Assembly: GCA_964610745.1 (NCBI GenBank)
Contig: CAZSYL010000008.1
Coordinates: 26,758-90,757 of the forward strand
Length of the DNA: 64,000 nt
Direction of reading: 5' to 3'
DNA from: SHLQ01 sp964610745
GTDB taxonomy: Bacteria > Actinomycetota > Acidimicrobiia > Acidimicrobiales > SHLQ01
A program made the position numbers and the translations under genes. This document shows, one piece after another, positions 41,523-50,333 of the stretch. The notes under the pieces are model-generated. The model had not been told where the DNA came from. It worked only from the letters and a program-made list of their open reading frames with translations, and searched no databases. Each line of letters starts with the position of its first letter. Within the stretch, counting starts at the first letter, position 1.

Positions 41523-42434
41523 ATGAAGCGCGGCCGCCTCATCTCTGCGACGATGACCATCGCTACCGCTGCGCTGCTAGCAGGCGGATTCGTCGCTTGG
41601 GCCGACTCTGATCCAGGCCGGCTGATGTTCGTCGCCGACGGAACCCTGGTTGAACAACTGGCGACAGGCGCGCTCGAACCCGTGGAACTTCCTGCCGTAT
41701 TGGCCAATGAAAACCCGATCCATCTCGTCCCCTCCCCCACAGACGAATCGTTTGCCTACGTCTGCGACCCCACTACCCACAAGCTCCAACATCACGGATC
41801 TGGCTTGTGCACCGCCGTTGACACCACCACCACGCTTCGAGCTGAGTCGACCAATCTGATCCGGTTTCCCACCTGGTCTCCAGACGGAGAACAGCTTGCA
41901 TACGCCGACGTTGCCGAGGTTGGCCATGGATCGATCTGGATTACCGACGAATCCGGGCACAGCGAGACACTGTGTGAAGACTGGTGCCCCCTCTTTCGTT
42001 ATTCGAGCCTGTCCTGGTCGCCCGATGGAGCGACCGTCGCGACCGTTGCGGACACCCCTGGGAGCGATGGACACCCCGCCCGCGTCGTGCTGTTCGACGT
42101 TGCGACCCACAACTTTCGCTTCCTGAACGAGGGCAGCTTCGGTCTTCAACATGACCCCGCATGGTCACCCGATGGGCAACACATCGTCTATGCATCGAGC
42201 GACGTCGACGGCTTCAACCTGTGGCGCGCCGACGTCGAAACCGGTGCTGGCGAACAGATCACGGCCGAACCCGGCGGTGCTCGAAATCCGGTGTTCTCCC
42301 TCGATGGCGCGTCGATCGCGTTCACGAGCTGGGAGAACAACAACTGGGTGTTGCGCTCGACCTCGGCGAACGGCGATGGCGAGAGCACCCTCATCTCGGG
42401 CGCAGACACTTCCCGGCCACGCTTCGTTCGCTAG
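41523..42434 (+). CDS. Secreted TolB-like beta-propeller (PD40 repeats)
   Basis: 303 aa. A signal peptide covers about residues 1-28. At least four PD40/WD40-like repeats are visible, each with the W/F-S-P/L-D-G core: PTWSPDGEQLAYAD, LSWSPDGATVATVA, PAWSPDGQHIVYAS and PVFSLDGASIAFTS. This is the TolB C-terminal propeller type, normally a protein-binding platform. Four cysteines (VCDP, LCTA, LCEDWC) could form disulfides outside the cell. No catalytic domain. Converges on the VanY-fusion gene. Confidence 0.8.
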   Translation: MKRGRLISATMTIATAALLAGGFVAWADSDPGRLMFVADGTLVEQLATGALEPVELPAVLANENPIHLVPSPTDESFAYVCDPTTHKLQHHGSGLCTAVDTTTTLRAESTNLIRFPTWSPDGEQLAYADVAEVGHGSIWITDESGHSETLCEDWCPLFRYSSLSWSPDGATVATVADTPGSDGHPARVVLFDVATHNFRFLNEGSFGLQHDPAWSPDGQHIVYASSDVDGFNLWRADVETGAGEQITAEPGGARNPVFSLDGASIAFTSWENNNWVLRSTSANGDGESTLISGADTSRPRFVR

Positions 42435-42444
42435 CCACGGGAGG

Positions 42445-44286
42445 TTAGTGCCCGTCAACCGACCAGTGCCACGGTTCCGATGGCAGGTTGAACAAACCGA
42501 AGCGGTGAGCATTCTCGGTCAGCCAAGCGAACACGTCGGTACCGGCGGAGATTGCTCGGCCTTCGATGTGAAAGTCGATCGCCAAGCCAAACTCATGGCG
42601 CGAGTGCCCGGGTCTTGCGGTTGGGGGCGAGCACTGGCTCGATGGCGTCTCGAACACGTCTCCGCAGTTTGCGAGGCGGAGTTCGATCTGGCGTTCATGA
42701 CTTCGCCATCCCCAGCCTTGGAGCGCAAGGCCGTCAGCTTCTGCGGCTTCGAGCAACGCCTGGACGTCCTCGGCGATGCTCTCGGCAACGACGATGCCAC
42801 CGACTCGCACAAGGGAAAGGTCCTCGCCGTTCTCGACTGTTTCCAACATCGCAGTTTCTCGAGTCACCATCTCGACTTCCGCAACTTCCTCTTCGGTCGA
42901 GAGGTGAACTCCGTTGGGCACGACGAGCGCCACCGAGTCTGAGTCAACCTCGAGAGGAGAGATCTCGGAGAGCCCGAATCGATCGAAGAACTCGATCATG
43001 TCCACGCCCTCTTCGCCCGCCACCCGTAGCGCGATGGAGTCGCGGCCATCGCCGTTCCAATCGCCGACGAGAGGAGTCGCCTCGGCTGCATTTGCGAGAC
43101 GGACCTGGGCACCGTAAGGCAGACCGAATTCATCGACGGGCACGAACACAGCGAGATTATCGTCGTCGGTATCGCGGTAGATGATGAGTGGGGTTTCGAT
43201 ACCGTCTCCATCCCAGTCCCCCGAGTAGGACAAGTCTCCACCGTCTTGATCCCTGAACAATCCGTTGTGTTGGAGACGAATCCCGTTACCAACAAATGCA
43301 GCGTCGGCAACTCCGTCTGCATCCCAGTCGCCCCACGCGATGGTTTGAGCGTCCGTGCCGAACGGGAAAAGAAAGGGATCTCCACTCTCGTTCAACGCAG
43401 CGCGGCCATTCGCCTGACCATTGGCAAGGGCCGCTCGTGGCTCGATCGCCGGATCGAGTAACGAGGTCGCCGACACGACGTCTATGTCTTCGAGTTCGGA
43501 GAACTCGTCTGGCGAGAGTACGACGAGTTCACCGCGGGCTCGCTCGGCGATCGAGTCTTCGCTCGAGTCGCTGCTCGTTGGTTCGGTGTTGGTGCTTTCG
43601 ACTCGAGGAGGCGAAGTGGTGATGCGGCTTTGACTGAATGCACGGCGAGCGGCGTACAGATCGACAATTCGATCGGCGAGCGTCTGACTGCCCGCGTAGT
43701 TCAGAATGGCTTGGCTCTGATCGTCACCGGTTCCCGCACCCATCTCGCACAGAAAGTTCGCCGCCGACGCTGAAGCGTCCCAAAGATTCTGTGGGTCTGC
43801 GATGCCGTCTTGGTTCGCGTCGTAGCCATAACGTTGCCATGAGGTCGGAAGAAATTGGAAAGGGCCGACAGGTCGATCGAAGTTCTCGTCGGCGTCGATC
43901 ACACCATCGTCGGTGTCGAGCAAGAGTGCGAGACCAGCCATCTGACCATCGCCGGTTGCGCCAAAGATGGCGGGTTGGCTGGTGGCCGCTCGGTCATACG
44001 TTGACCCGCCGCTGAGACCATTTGAAGAGGCAGCTATGGCGACTGCATGTAAGAGGTCTGGGGACAGCACACAACGCGAACCCTCGGCGGCCCACGCGTA
44101 GACGGCCTCGATGTCGAGTTCGATTTCGGCGTCGGCACTCCCTGTTTCGACGCCTACGGTTACGGTGCTCTCCGTGTCGGAGGGAGCTTGAGCGAACGGA
44201 TTGTTTGTTGGTTCGGCGCCCAGGTTGGCTGGCAAAACAAGCGCCGTGGCGAAGAGAGCTAATGACAAGAACACGTGGCTACGCAT
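42445..44286 (-). CDS. Secreted fusion: transglycosylase fold (likely inactive) + FG-GAP repeats + VanY D,D-carboxypeptidase
   Basis: 613 aa from the ATG at 44286, which begins the signal peptide and has GAGG 9 nt upstream. Residues about 60-215 follow actinobacterial lytic transglycosylases (RPVGPFQFLPTSWQRYGYDANQDGIADPQNLWDAS), but where the catalytic Glu is expected (LLxAIxxVESxxG) the sequence is LLHAVAIAASSNG, with Ala at 86. Three FG-GAP/VCBS-type repeats follow (GDWDADGVADAAF, GDWDGDGIETPLI, GDWNGDGRDSIAL). Residues about 490-613 are a VanY peptidase with zinc ligands H564 (SRHEFGLAIDF), D571 and H607 (EPWHW). It should trim D-Ala-type peptidoglycan stems. Two secreted paralogues lie upstream on the same strand. 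Confidence 0.85.
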   Translation of the reverse strand: MRSHVFLSLALFATALVLPANLGAEPTNNPFAQAPSDTESTVTVGVETGSADAEIELDIEAVYAWAAEGSRCVLSPDLLHAVAIAASSNGLSGGSTYDRAATSQPAIFGATGDGQMAGLALLLDTDDGVIDADENFDRPVGPFQFLPTSWQRYGYDANQDGIADPQNLWDASASAANFLCEMGAGTGDDQSQAILNYAGSQTLADRIVDLYAARRAFSQSRITTSPPRVESTNTEPTSSDSSEDSIAERARGELVVLSPDEFSELEDIDVVSATSLLDPAIEPRAALANGQANGRAALNESGDPFLFPFGTDAQTIAWGDWDADGVADAAFVGNGIRLQHNGLFRDQDGGDLSYSGDWDGDGIETPLIIYRDTDDDNLAVFVPVDEFGLPYGAQVRLANAAEATPLVGDWNGDGRDSIALRVAGEEGVDMIEFFDRFGLSEISPLEVDSDSVALVVPNGVHLSTEEEVAEVEMVTRETAMLETVENGEDLSLVRVGGIVVAESIAEDVQALLEAAEADGLALQGWGWRSHERQIELRLANCGDVFETPSSQCSPPTARPGHSRHEFGLAIDFHIEGRAISAGTDVFAWLTENAHRFGLFNLPSEPWHWSVDGH

Positions 44287-44323
44287 AGAAACGGACCTCA
44301 CAAAATGCAAAACACTGAAGGGA

Positions 44324-44364
44324 CCGGCCATGCGCCCGCTGGACGGGCGCATGGCCGGGTTTTT
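44324..44364 (+). terminator. Strong hairpin with T-run (15-bp perfect stem)
   Basis: CCGGCCATGCGCCCG (44324-44338), loop CTGGA, and its exact complement at 44344-44358, then GTTTTT. The T-run makes it an intrinsic terminator for plus-strand transcription, yet no plus-strand gene lies within 1.9 kb upstream. On the minus strand the same hairpin separates the secreted-protein gene ending at 44400 from the VanY fusion and could attenuate read-through even without a U-tract. Confidence 0.8.
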
Positions 44365-44399
44365 GATCCGAGGCAGCTATTACCCCGGAGGGGAGATTG

Positions 44400-45866
44400 C
44401 TAGAGGAAGCGGTGAACGATCGGGCAGTTGATCAATACGCCGCTTGAGCCATATTCAGAACCACCAGGACCGGTGATCCAACCATCCTCTACAAGACCAA
44501 GGATTTGGAATTCCTCGGTCAGTCGTGAGGGCACGCCGCGGTCAACAGCATCCTGAGTCCATTCGCCGAGGTTCAGATCCCAGAGCGGGCTGTAGTCGGT
44601 TGCGATGGTTGGGATACCACCGAGGACGTTCAACGGCCCACCCTCGCCGAGAATGGCGCTGTTGAAGCCTTGACGCTGTGGGTTGAGCACGCCGTCTGCC
44701 TCGTTGACCGGTCCGTTGGTCATACCGAAGATGCGCTCGACTGAGCTAAACAGCGAGTCATCTTCACCAAGGCGGATGTTGTCAAGCGCTGGAGCGTGAA
44801 CTGCTCCCTCAAGTGCCGCAGCGACTGGTGCGTTTGCATCCATCGACAGGTAAAGCACTGGGCGGCCGAAGCTGAATCCTGGAACGAGTTCCAAGGTCAC
44901 CGTGCCTGGCTCATCGCCCTCACCTGGGCAGATGTAGAGCACCGAGTCATGAACCAAGTCGTGGTCGATCTCGCCATCGCACATTCCCCGAAGGGTGGTG
45001 ATCGAAGCGTTCGAAACCGCGGGAGCGTTGTAGGTGTGGCCACCTGCATTCTCGATGAGTGTCAGAGGGCTGTAGAAGCCATCTGCGTCACCAACGTCGG
45101 TTCCCACCGCTCCGGGAGCAAAGTCCAGTGTTTCGAGCAGGTTGTTCGTGCCGCTCGTATCGGTGCTACCGGGGTTAACCGAACGCTCCGGCGAGAAGTC
45201 AACAAACCCGCTCTCGAAGTGCAAGATGCCTTCCTGATCAAAGAACGAACGACGAACCGTCGTGCTTGTGAAGCGGTCGACATCTTCTGGTGGCAAGTCG
45301 CTGTAGTTCAGCTTCGGGCTGAAGTTCAACCCGAGTGCTTCGGCGTTACCTTCGTCGGATGTATCGGTGACGATGTACCAAATATTCCGACCATCGTTTG
45401 GACCGTTCGAGTCGAGAACGCCTCGGTAGAGCGGAAGCGTAATCGTGCCTTCGTCCTCATCGAGCGTGCCAGCGGTAAGAAGCTGGTGCGGGCCAACGAG
45501 GTTTTCGTTGACGGTCGATGGGGGCGGACCAAAGTAGGTGACGGGGACGTCGGCACCGATAGACGGTGGCGACGGACGTACGTCATCATCATCGACCTCG
45601 ACGAGCTCGTTCGGGTCGGGGGCCTCGACACCAGTTGTGGCGCGGGTTTCGTCAGCGGTTTCGGCCGCTATTGCCGCAGCCGTCGCACCACCGGCGGTCG
45701 GGGGTAGTTCGACCCCTTCGACGACGAGTGGTCCAGATTGCGCAGCTTGCGCTGGCTCAGGTTGTGCTTCTGGTTGTCCATCTTGTGCGGCGACAAGCGA
45801 TGTACCCGCTATGGCGAGTACGAGCAGCAGGAATCCTGCCATTGTGTTCTTGATTGCGTTCTTCAT
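44400..45866 (-). CDS. Secreted protein of unknown function, paralogue A
   Basis: 488 aa with an excellent Shine-Dalgarno (AAGGAGG, about 9 nt before the ATG). Signal peptide about 1-27, then an Ala/Glu/Pro-rich linker to about residue 90. The conserved domain begins DDDDVRPSPPSIGADVPVTYFGPPPS and ends GSSGVLINCPIVHRFL. It matches the next upstream gene's product over nearly the whole mature length, including PLYRG, YIVTDT, LGLNFSPKL, DDSLFSSVERIFG and NPQRQGF. I recognise no characterised family and no catalytic motif. Both copies share a few cysteines. The strong ribosome site suggests an abundant exported protein. Confidence 0.82.
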   Translation of the reverse strand: MKNAIKNTMAGFLLLVLAIAGTSLVAAQDGQPEAQPEPAQAAQSGPLVVEGVELPPTAGGATAAAIAAETADETRATTGVEAPDPNELVEVDDDDVRPSPPSIGADVPVTYFGPPPSTVNENLVGPHQLLTAGTLDEDEGTITLPLYRGVLDSNGPNDGRNIWYIVTDTSDEGNAEALGLNFSPKLNYSDLPPEDVDRFTSTTVRRSFFDQEGILHFESGFVDFSPERSVNPGSTDTSGTNNLLETLDFAPGAVGTDVGDADGFYSPLTLIENAGGHTYNAPAVSNASITTLRGMCDGEIDHDLVHDSVLYICPGEGDEPGTVTLELVPGFSFGRPVLYLSMDANAPVAAALEGAVHAPALDNIRLGEDDSLFSSVERIFGMTNGPVNEADGVLNPQRQGFNSAILGEGGPLNVLGGIPTIATDYSPLWDLNLGEWTQDAVDRGVPSRLTEEFQILGLVEDGWITGPGGSEYGSSGVLINCPIVHRFL

Positions 45867-45896
45867 GTGTATTTTCCTCCTTCTGTGAGATGCGGG

Positions 45897-47141
45897 TTAC
45901 AAGAACCGGTGCACGATTGGACAGTTGATGATGAAGCCAGATGAGCCGTAAGGGGCGCCACCCGGTCCGGTGATCCAGCCGCGCTCGACGAATCCAAGGA
46001 TCTGGAATTCTTCGGTCAAGCGAGAGCGGAAACCACGTTCGATCGCTTCGTCGGTCCATTCACCGACGTTGAGATCCCAAAGTGGGCTGTAGTCGGTAGC
46101 GATGGTTGGAATGCCGCCCAACACGTTGAGCGTGCCACCTTCGCCACGTACGGCACTCTCGAAGCCTTGGCGCTGCGGGTTGACGGTTCCATCTTCGAAG
46201 TTGGTTGGCCCGTTCGACCATCCAAAGATTCGCTCCACCGGGCTGAACAGTGAGTCGTCACTGCCGACCTGAATGTCGAGCAGACCCGGAGCAAAGATTG
46301 CACCCTCGAGAGCTGCTGGAAGGGGGTGGTTCGCGTCTACCGACATGTAGAGCACGGGGCGAGCGAAGCTGAAGCCAGCTACGAGCTCGATCTCAACGGT
46401 GCCAGGCTCATCTGGCGAGTCACCAGGGCAGATCGACACGACACTGTCGTGTACGAGGCTGTAGTCCACATTGCCTTCGCAGAAGTCGATCTGGTCTGGG
46501 CTGACGTCGAACGCAACCGTGGTTGCGTTGTAGATGTGGCCACCCGCGTTGAGAATGCGCACCAAAGGTGTGTATAGCTCGTCGCCGACGGCGCCCGGGC
46601 TGAACTCAGCGGGAGGGAACGCGTTCGGGCTGCCGGGAACGACAACTCGTTCTGGTGAGAAGTCGACGCCGCCACCGTAGAACTCGAGAATCCCATCTCG
46701 GGTGTACTCGGCGTCGCGGACTGCGCGACCATCGTCGGCAAAGCTGAGCTTCGGCGAGTGATTGAGGCCAAGGGCATCGGCCTGATCGCCATCGGTGGTG
46801 TCGGTAACGATGTAGTACACGCTCTCGCCGCTGTCCTTGATCTGTCCGTAGTAGAGCGGCAACGTGAGCGTGCCTTCGTCCTCATCGAGAACACCAGCGT
46901 TCAGAAGTTGCAGGTCACCAATCAGCTCAGGTTCGACCGATGAAGGAGGCGGCCCAAAGTAAGTAACAGGGATGTCGGCTCCAATCGACGGAGGCGATGG
47001 GCGCACGTCGTCGTCTCCGGTGCCATCGAAGTCGTCTTGTGCAATCGCTGTTCCACCTCCCAGTGACAGCACGAGAAGACTGATCAATCCGAAGATCAGT
47101 CCTCCCTTTATGCGTCCCCTTTTGCGTCGTGTTTGTTGCAT
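45897..47141 (-). CDS. Secreted protein of unknown function, paralogue B
   Basis: 414 aa, with GAAGGAAAG just before the ATG. It has a basic N-terminus (RRKRGR), a membrane/signal helix and almost no linker before DDDVRPSPPSIGADIPVTYFGPPPSS. The remainder parallels paralogue A to the shared C-terminus INCPIVHRFL, for example the run NVLGGIPTIATDYSPLWDLN. It is the first gene of a probable operon with paralogue A (30-nt gap) and then the VanY fusion. Divergence between copies is greatest mid-protein. Its upstream region is long and structured. A surface-layer, adhesion or cell-wall function is possible but unproven. Confidence 0.82.
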   Translation of the reverse strand: MQQTRRKRGRIKGGLIFGLISLLVLSLGGGTAIAQDDFDGTGDDDVRPSPPSIGADIPVTYFGPPPSSVEPELIGDLQLLNAGVLDEDEGTLTLPLYYGQIKDSGESVYYIVTDTTDGDQADALGLNHSPKLSFADDGRAVRDAEYTRDGILEFYGGGVDFSPERVVVPGSPNAFPPAEFSPGAVGDELYTPLVRILNAGGHIYNATTVAFDVSPDQIDFCEGNVDYSLVHDSVVSICPGDSPDEPGTVEIELVAGFSFARPVLYMSVDANHPLPAALEGAIFAPGLLDIQVGSDDSLFSPVERIFGWSNGPTNFEDGTVNPQRQGFESAVRGEGGTLNVLGGIPTIATDYSPLWDLNVGEWTDEAIERGFRSRLTEEFQILGFVERGWITGPGGAPYGSSGFIINCPIVHRFL

Positions 47142-47618
47142 TTCAGTACTTTCCTTCCTTGGTTTTGGTTATTTGTGCCCTTGGTTTGCTTGCGCGGGCA
47201 GGGAAGGTCCAAGTAGTGGCGATTCCTGAATGTGAAATTCAGGTTCTCGTTCGAGACCGACAGCCGCGGCGATACTGAAATGCCGTCCCTCGCACTTTTC
47301 CGGAACTGTCGTCTCGTGTACTTGTTTGCTTTTGAGCTGTGGCTGGATTTCCTAGCCAAAGTCGAATGCCACGAACGGCTCGACTTTCTCCGTTGCCAAG
47401 CCCCTAATTGATCCCCCAACTAGATGTTCCCAGTAGACCCCGGTGAAAATCCAAGACCACTGTGTGTGCCCGCTTGTTTTGCGAAATGCAAATTAGTTAA
47501 ATCTCTTCCGTGAATCAAGCAGCTGACTCGAAACGACCCATACTTGTCCGAAACGTATATAAGGATTAAGTGAACGCACGTTCATCATTGAAAACGCCTT
47601 CAGGTTCTCGTAAGACTT
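47142..47618 (-). other. Long structured upstream region of the secreted-paralogue operon
   Basis: 477 bp without a convincing gene, lower in G+C than the flanks. It contains hairpins: CCTGAAT-GTGAA-ATTCAGG at 47225-47243; GGTTCTCG/CGAGACC just beside it (47242-47258); AAAGTCGA (47358-47365) pairing with TCGACTTT (47380-47387) with GCC/GGC inside; and GGCT/AGCC at 47341-47357. On the minus strand these would form a 5' leader before the paralogue B start. The part near 47500-47618 should also carry the promoter of the plus-strand lipoprotein gene. I matched no known riboswitch consensus. Confidence 0.5.
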
Positions 47619-48362
47619 GTGAACACTCAGCGTCGTTTTTTCGTTCGGCCGGGGCGGAAACTAGCCTCCCATTTCGTGGCTTCCTTTCACCGTTACTTCT
47701 CCCTCGTTGTGGTGCTGATCGCGGTAGCGGTATCGGCTTGCTCGAGTGGATCGTCATCGGCGAACCCAGCCGCCGAGGAAGCGATCGAAGCGGGCGAAGA
47801 GTTAGCGGTCACGTCCCAAAGCGCACCCCTGACTCGCGAGCAACTCATCAACCTCGCTATGGCCATGGCCGTCGGCGAGAACTTTGATGGAGAGCAGATC
47901 GCCGTGGACGATGACCTGCTCCGTACCCTGGCGACCATCCACATCCGAAGCTCAGCGATCGTCGACTTCCTACAGAGTCAGGACGATGAGACGTTCGACC
48001 TTGGACTACTCGAAGAACAGGCTGTCGAAGGCGTTACGTCGCTGATCGACAATGGCTTGATCAACGAGCTCGACTCCGAATCGATCGAGTTCGCGGCGCT
48101 GGCAAACATCATCTTGACCGACCGAAGCTCAAACCCGCTGCGAGCCGAGGTCGACCCCCAAACAGGCGAGTCCGTCGTGGGAGACAATCCGTTTACGAGC
48201 TCCTTTGTTTTTGACCCGAACCTCACACGCAACTTCAATACGGTCTCACCTGGCTTTCTCGACCAGTTCAACGACACGTTCACCGAGTTCACCGCCGACG
48301 TGGCAGTCGCCTCCGATCTCGGAACCTGGAACCCCGAGACGTTCGCAGTCGACGCGCCATAG
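47619..48362 (+). CDS. Lipoprotein of unknown function
   Basis: 247 aa from a GTG at 47619; a GTG at 47676 would give a shorter signal peptide and is also possible. The lipobox is AVSACSS. The mature part is acidic and helical (TREQLINLAMAMAVGENFDG..., DEETF-type loops) with a C-terminal region rich in Asn and Thr (DPNLTRNFNTVSPGFLDQFND). I recognise no family, and unlike two other lipoproteins in this window it has no Cys repeats. It is divergent from the secreted-paralogue operon and may be part of the same envelope theme. Confidence 0.68.
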   Translation: MNTQRRFFVRPGRKLASHFVASFHRYFSLVVVLIAVAVSACSSGSSSANPAAEEAIEAGEELAVTSQSAPLTREQLINLAMAMAVGENFDGEQIAVDDDLLRTLATIHIRSSAIVDFLQSQDDETFDLGLLEEQAVEGVTSLIDNGLINELDSESIEFAALANIILTDRSSNPLRAEVDPQTGESVVGDNPFTSSFVFDPNLTRNFNTVSPGFLDQFNDTFTEFTADVAVASDLGTWNPETFAVDAP

Positions 48363-48420
48363 CCCAAGGCCGACAACAACAACTACGTGTTGCCCGCGAA
48401 CTCATCGAGAGAAGAGCTGG

Positions 48421-50178
48421 CTAACCCTCCATCTCTTCGCTCAAAGCCAGCCATTGCTCCTCCAGCTCAGCAATGCGGCCGGCCACCTCGCCAAGCGCTG
48501 CGCCGATCCGGGCGAGCGCATCGTGATCGGTGCCAGCCGCTTCGAGCTCTGCGGTCAGTGCCGTCTGACGCTTGTCGAGCTTGGCCATTTCTTTCTCGTT
48601 GGCCTTGAGCTCGTGTCGAATCGTGCTGGCAGATCGACCCGATGACGATTTCGCGGGGTTCGACGGCTTGTTCTTTGAGGCGGTTTGCTCAAGATTGCCC
48701 GAACCCTTGGCCGCGCCCTTGCTCGACTTGCGCAACTTGTCGTACGCCTCGTAACCACCGGGAAGGCGTCCAACCGAACCGCTCCCATCGAAGACGATGA
48801 CGTCATCGACTGTCCGCTCGAGGAACGCACGATCGTGGCTGACGACAATAACCGCTCCGGGGTAGTCCTCCAGGAAGTCTTCGAGCACGCGAAGTGTGTC
48901 GAGATCGAGGTCGTTCGTCGGCTCGTCAAGCAGCAACACGTTCGGCTTCTTCGCCAACGTTACGAGGAGCTGTAGTCGCCGACGTTCGCCGCCGCTGAGC
49001 AGTTCGATTGGGGCGTACTGCGCGTCGCTGTCGAACCAGAAGCTCTCCATCAGTGCAATGTCCTGCCACTCGGGCTTGGGCGCATCGACGATCGCTTCCC
49101 AGACCCGACTCTGAGGGTTGAGCTCGATCCCACGTTGATCGAACAACTCCATGACGACGGTGGAGCCGATCTCGACTGAGCCCTCGGTCGGCTCGCGCTT
49201 GCCGGCGATGACATCGAGCAGTGTCGACTTGCCGGTTCCGTTGGAACCAACAATGCCGAGCCGTTCCCGCGGATCGATGGCCAGATCGACCGAAGCGAAC
49301 AGCGGATCATGATCGGGATGAGCGAATGTCACCCCGCGCAACTCGACCACATCGTTACCCAGCCGCGGCGTTCCAAAGTGCAGGTCGAGCGACCCGTCAC
49401 GTGCTGGAGCATCGGGACGAGTGTTCACAAGTTCGGTGGCCGTTCGAATTCTCGCTTTGGCCTTACTTGTCCGGGCTGGTGCACCCCGACGCAGCCAGGC
49501 GAGCTCTGTACGAGCAAGGTTGGCGCGTACCTTTTCGGCCTGCTCAGCCTGGGCTTCTCGAAGAGCACGACCTTCGAGGTAGGCGTCGTAGCCACCCTCG
49601 TGGGTAAAGGCGCTACCTCGATCCAGTTCGAGAACGCGGTTGGTCACGCGGTCGAGCACGTGTCGGTCATGCGTGACGAGGATGAGCCCACCCTTATATG
49701 AGGACAAGCGAGCCTCTAGCCACTCGATGGCATCGACATCGAGATGGTTGGTCGGCTCATCGAGGATCAGCAAATCGCTCGGATGTACGAGCGCTCGAGC
49801 AAGCGCAACCCGCTTTGCTTCCCCGCCGGAGAGTTGGGCAACCGGCGTATCGGCCCGGCCATCCATACCGAGCTTGCCGAGCACAGCATCGATTTCCCAC
49901 GACTCACCATCGATGTGATCCACAGCGTCGCGCACCGTTCCGGTACCGAGGTCCGGGTTCTGATCGAGTGCGGCTATCCGAACGTCACGACCCCGCCGGA
50001 CCGTTCCGGACTCGGCCTCGCGCTTTCCGATCAACACATCGATCAGCGACGACTTGCCCGTACCGTTCAAGCCAACAAGGCCAAGACGGTCACCGGTGGA
50101 GATTGTCACGGACACGTCGCGAAACAGATCTCGTCCTGGCCGGGCCATCGTCAGGTCGGTTGCGTCAACAAGAATCAC
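48421..50178 (-). CDS. ABC-F ATPase (Uup-like)
   Basis: 585 aa from a GTG start. Two ABC domains in one chain without membrane segments: Walker A GLNGTGKSS and GSNGTGKST, signatures LSGGEAKR and LSGGERRR, and Walker B LLILDEPTNHLD and VLLLDEPTNDLD. The linker between domains carries the charged ABC-F helices (RREAQAEQAEKVRANLARTELAWLRRG-type). A C-terminal coiled coil (about 520-580) matches the Uup DNA/ribosome-binding end. ABC-F proteins act on ribosomes; Uup is linked to DNA-excision phenotypes. It converges on the lipoprotein gene. Confidence 0.92.
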   Translation of the reverse strand: MILVDATDLTMARPGRDLFRDVSVTISTGDRLGLVGLNGTGKSSLIDVLIGKREAESGTVRRGRDVRIAALDQNPDLGTGTVRDAVDHIDGESWEIDAVLGKLGMDGRADTPVAQLSGGEAKRVALARALVHPSDLLILDEPTNHLDVDAIEWLEARLSSYKGGLILVTHDRHVLDRVTNRVLELDRGSAFTHEGGYDAYLEGRALREAQAEQAEKVRANLARTELAWLRRGAPARTSKAKARIRTATELVNTRPDAPARDGSLDLHFGTPRLGNDVVELRGVTFAHPDHDPLFASVDLAIDPRERLGIVGSNGTGKSTLLDVIAGKREPTEGSVEIGSTVVMELFDQRGIELNPQSRVWEAIVDAPKPEWQDIALMESFWFDSDAQYAPIELLSGGERRRLQLLVTLAKKPNVLLLDEPTNDLDLDTLRVLEDFLEDYPGAVIVVSHDRAFLERTVDDVIVFDGSGSVGRLPGGYEAYDKLRKSSKGAAKGSGNLEQTASKNKPSNPAKSSSGRSASTIRHELKANEKEMAKLDKRQTALTAELEAAGTDHDALARIGAALGEVAGRIAELEEQWLALSEEMEG

Positions 50179-50333
50179 GGGTCGAGGCTAGTCACCATCG
50201 AGGTCAGTGCATCGCTCACGTTGGGACGGCAGGTCAACCGTGCTGCGCGCCCATAGAGGTTGAGTCACTACGCAATGTAAGAAAAGTCGTGAGTCGATTC
50301 ACACCTTCGCGGACGGGCGGATACTCTGTTTTC

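Noticed and set aside
44796..45707. 303-aa plus-strand open frame opposite secreted paralogue A
   Set aside because: Not conserved in the paralogue locus; codon pattern belongs to the minus-strand gene.
47142..47618. Possible c-di-AMP (ydaO) or c-di-GMP riboswitch
   Set aside because: Hairpins are present, but none of the conserved core sequences of those classes could be matched by eye.
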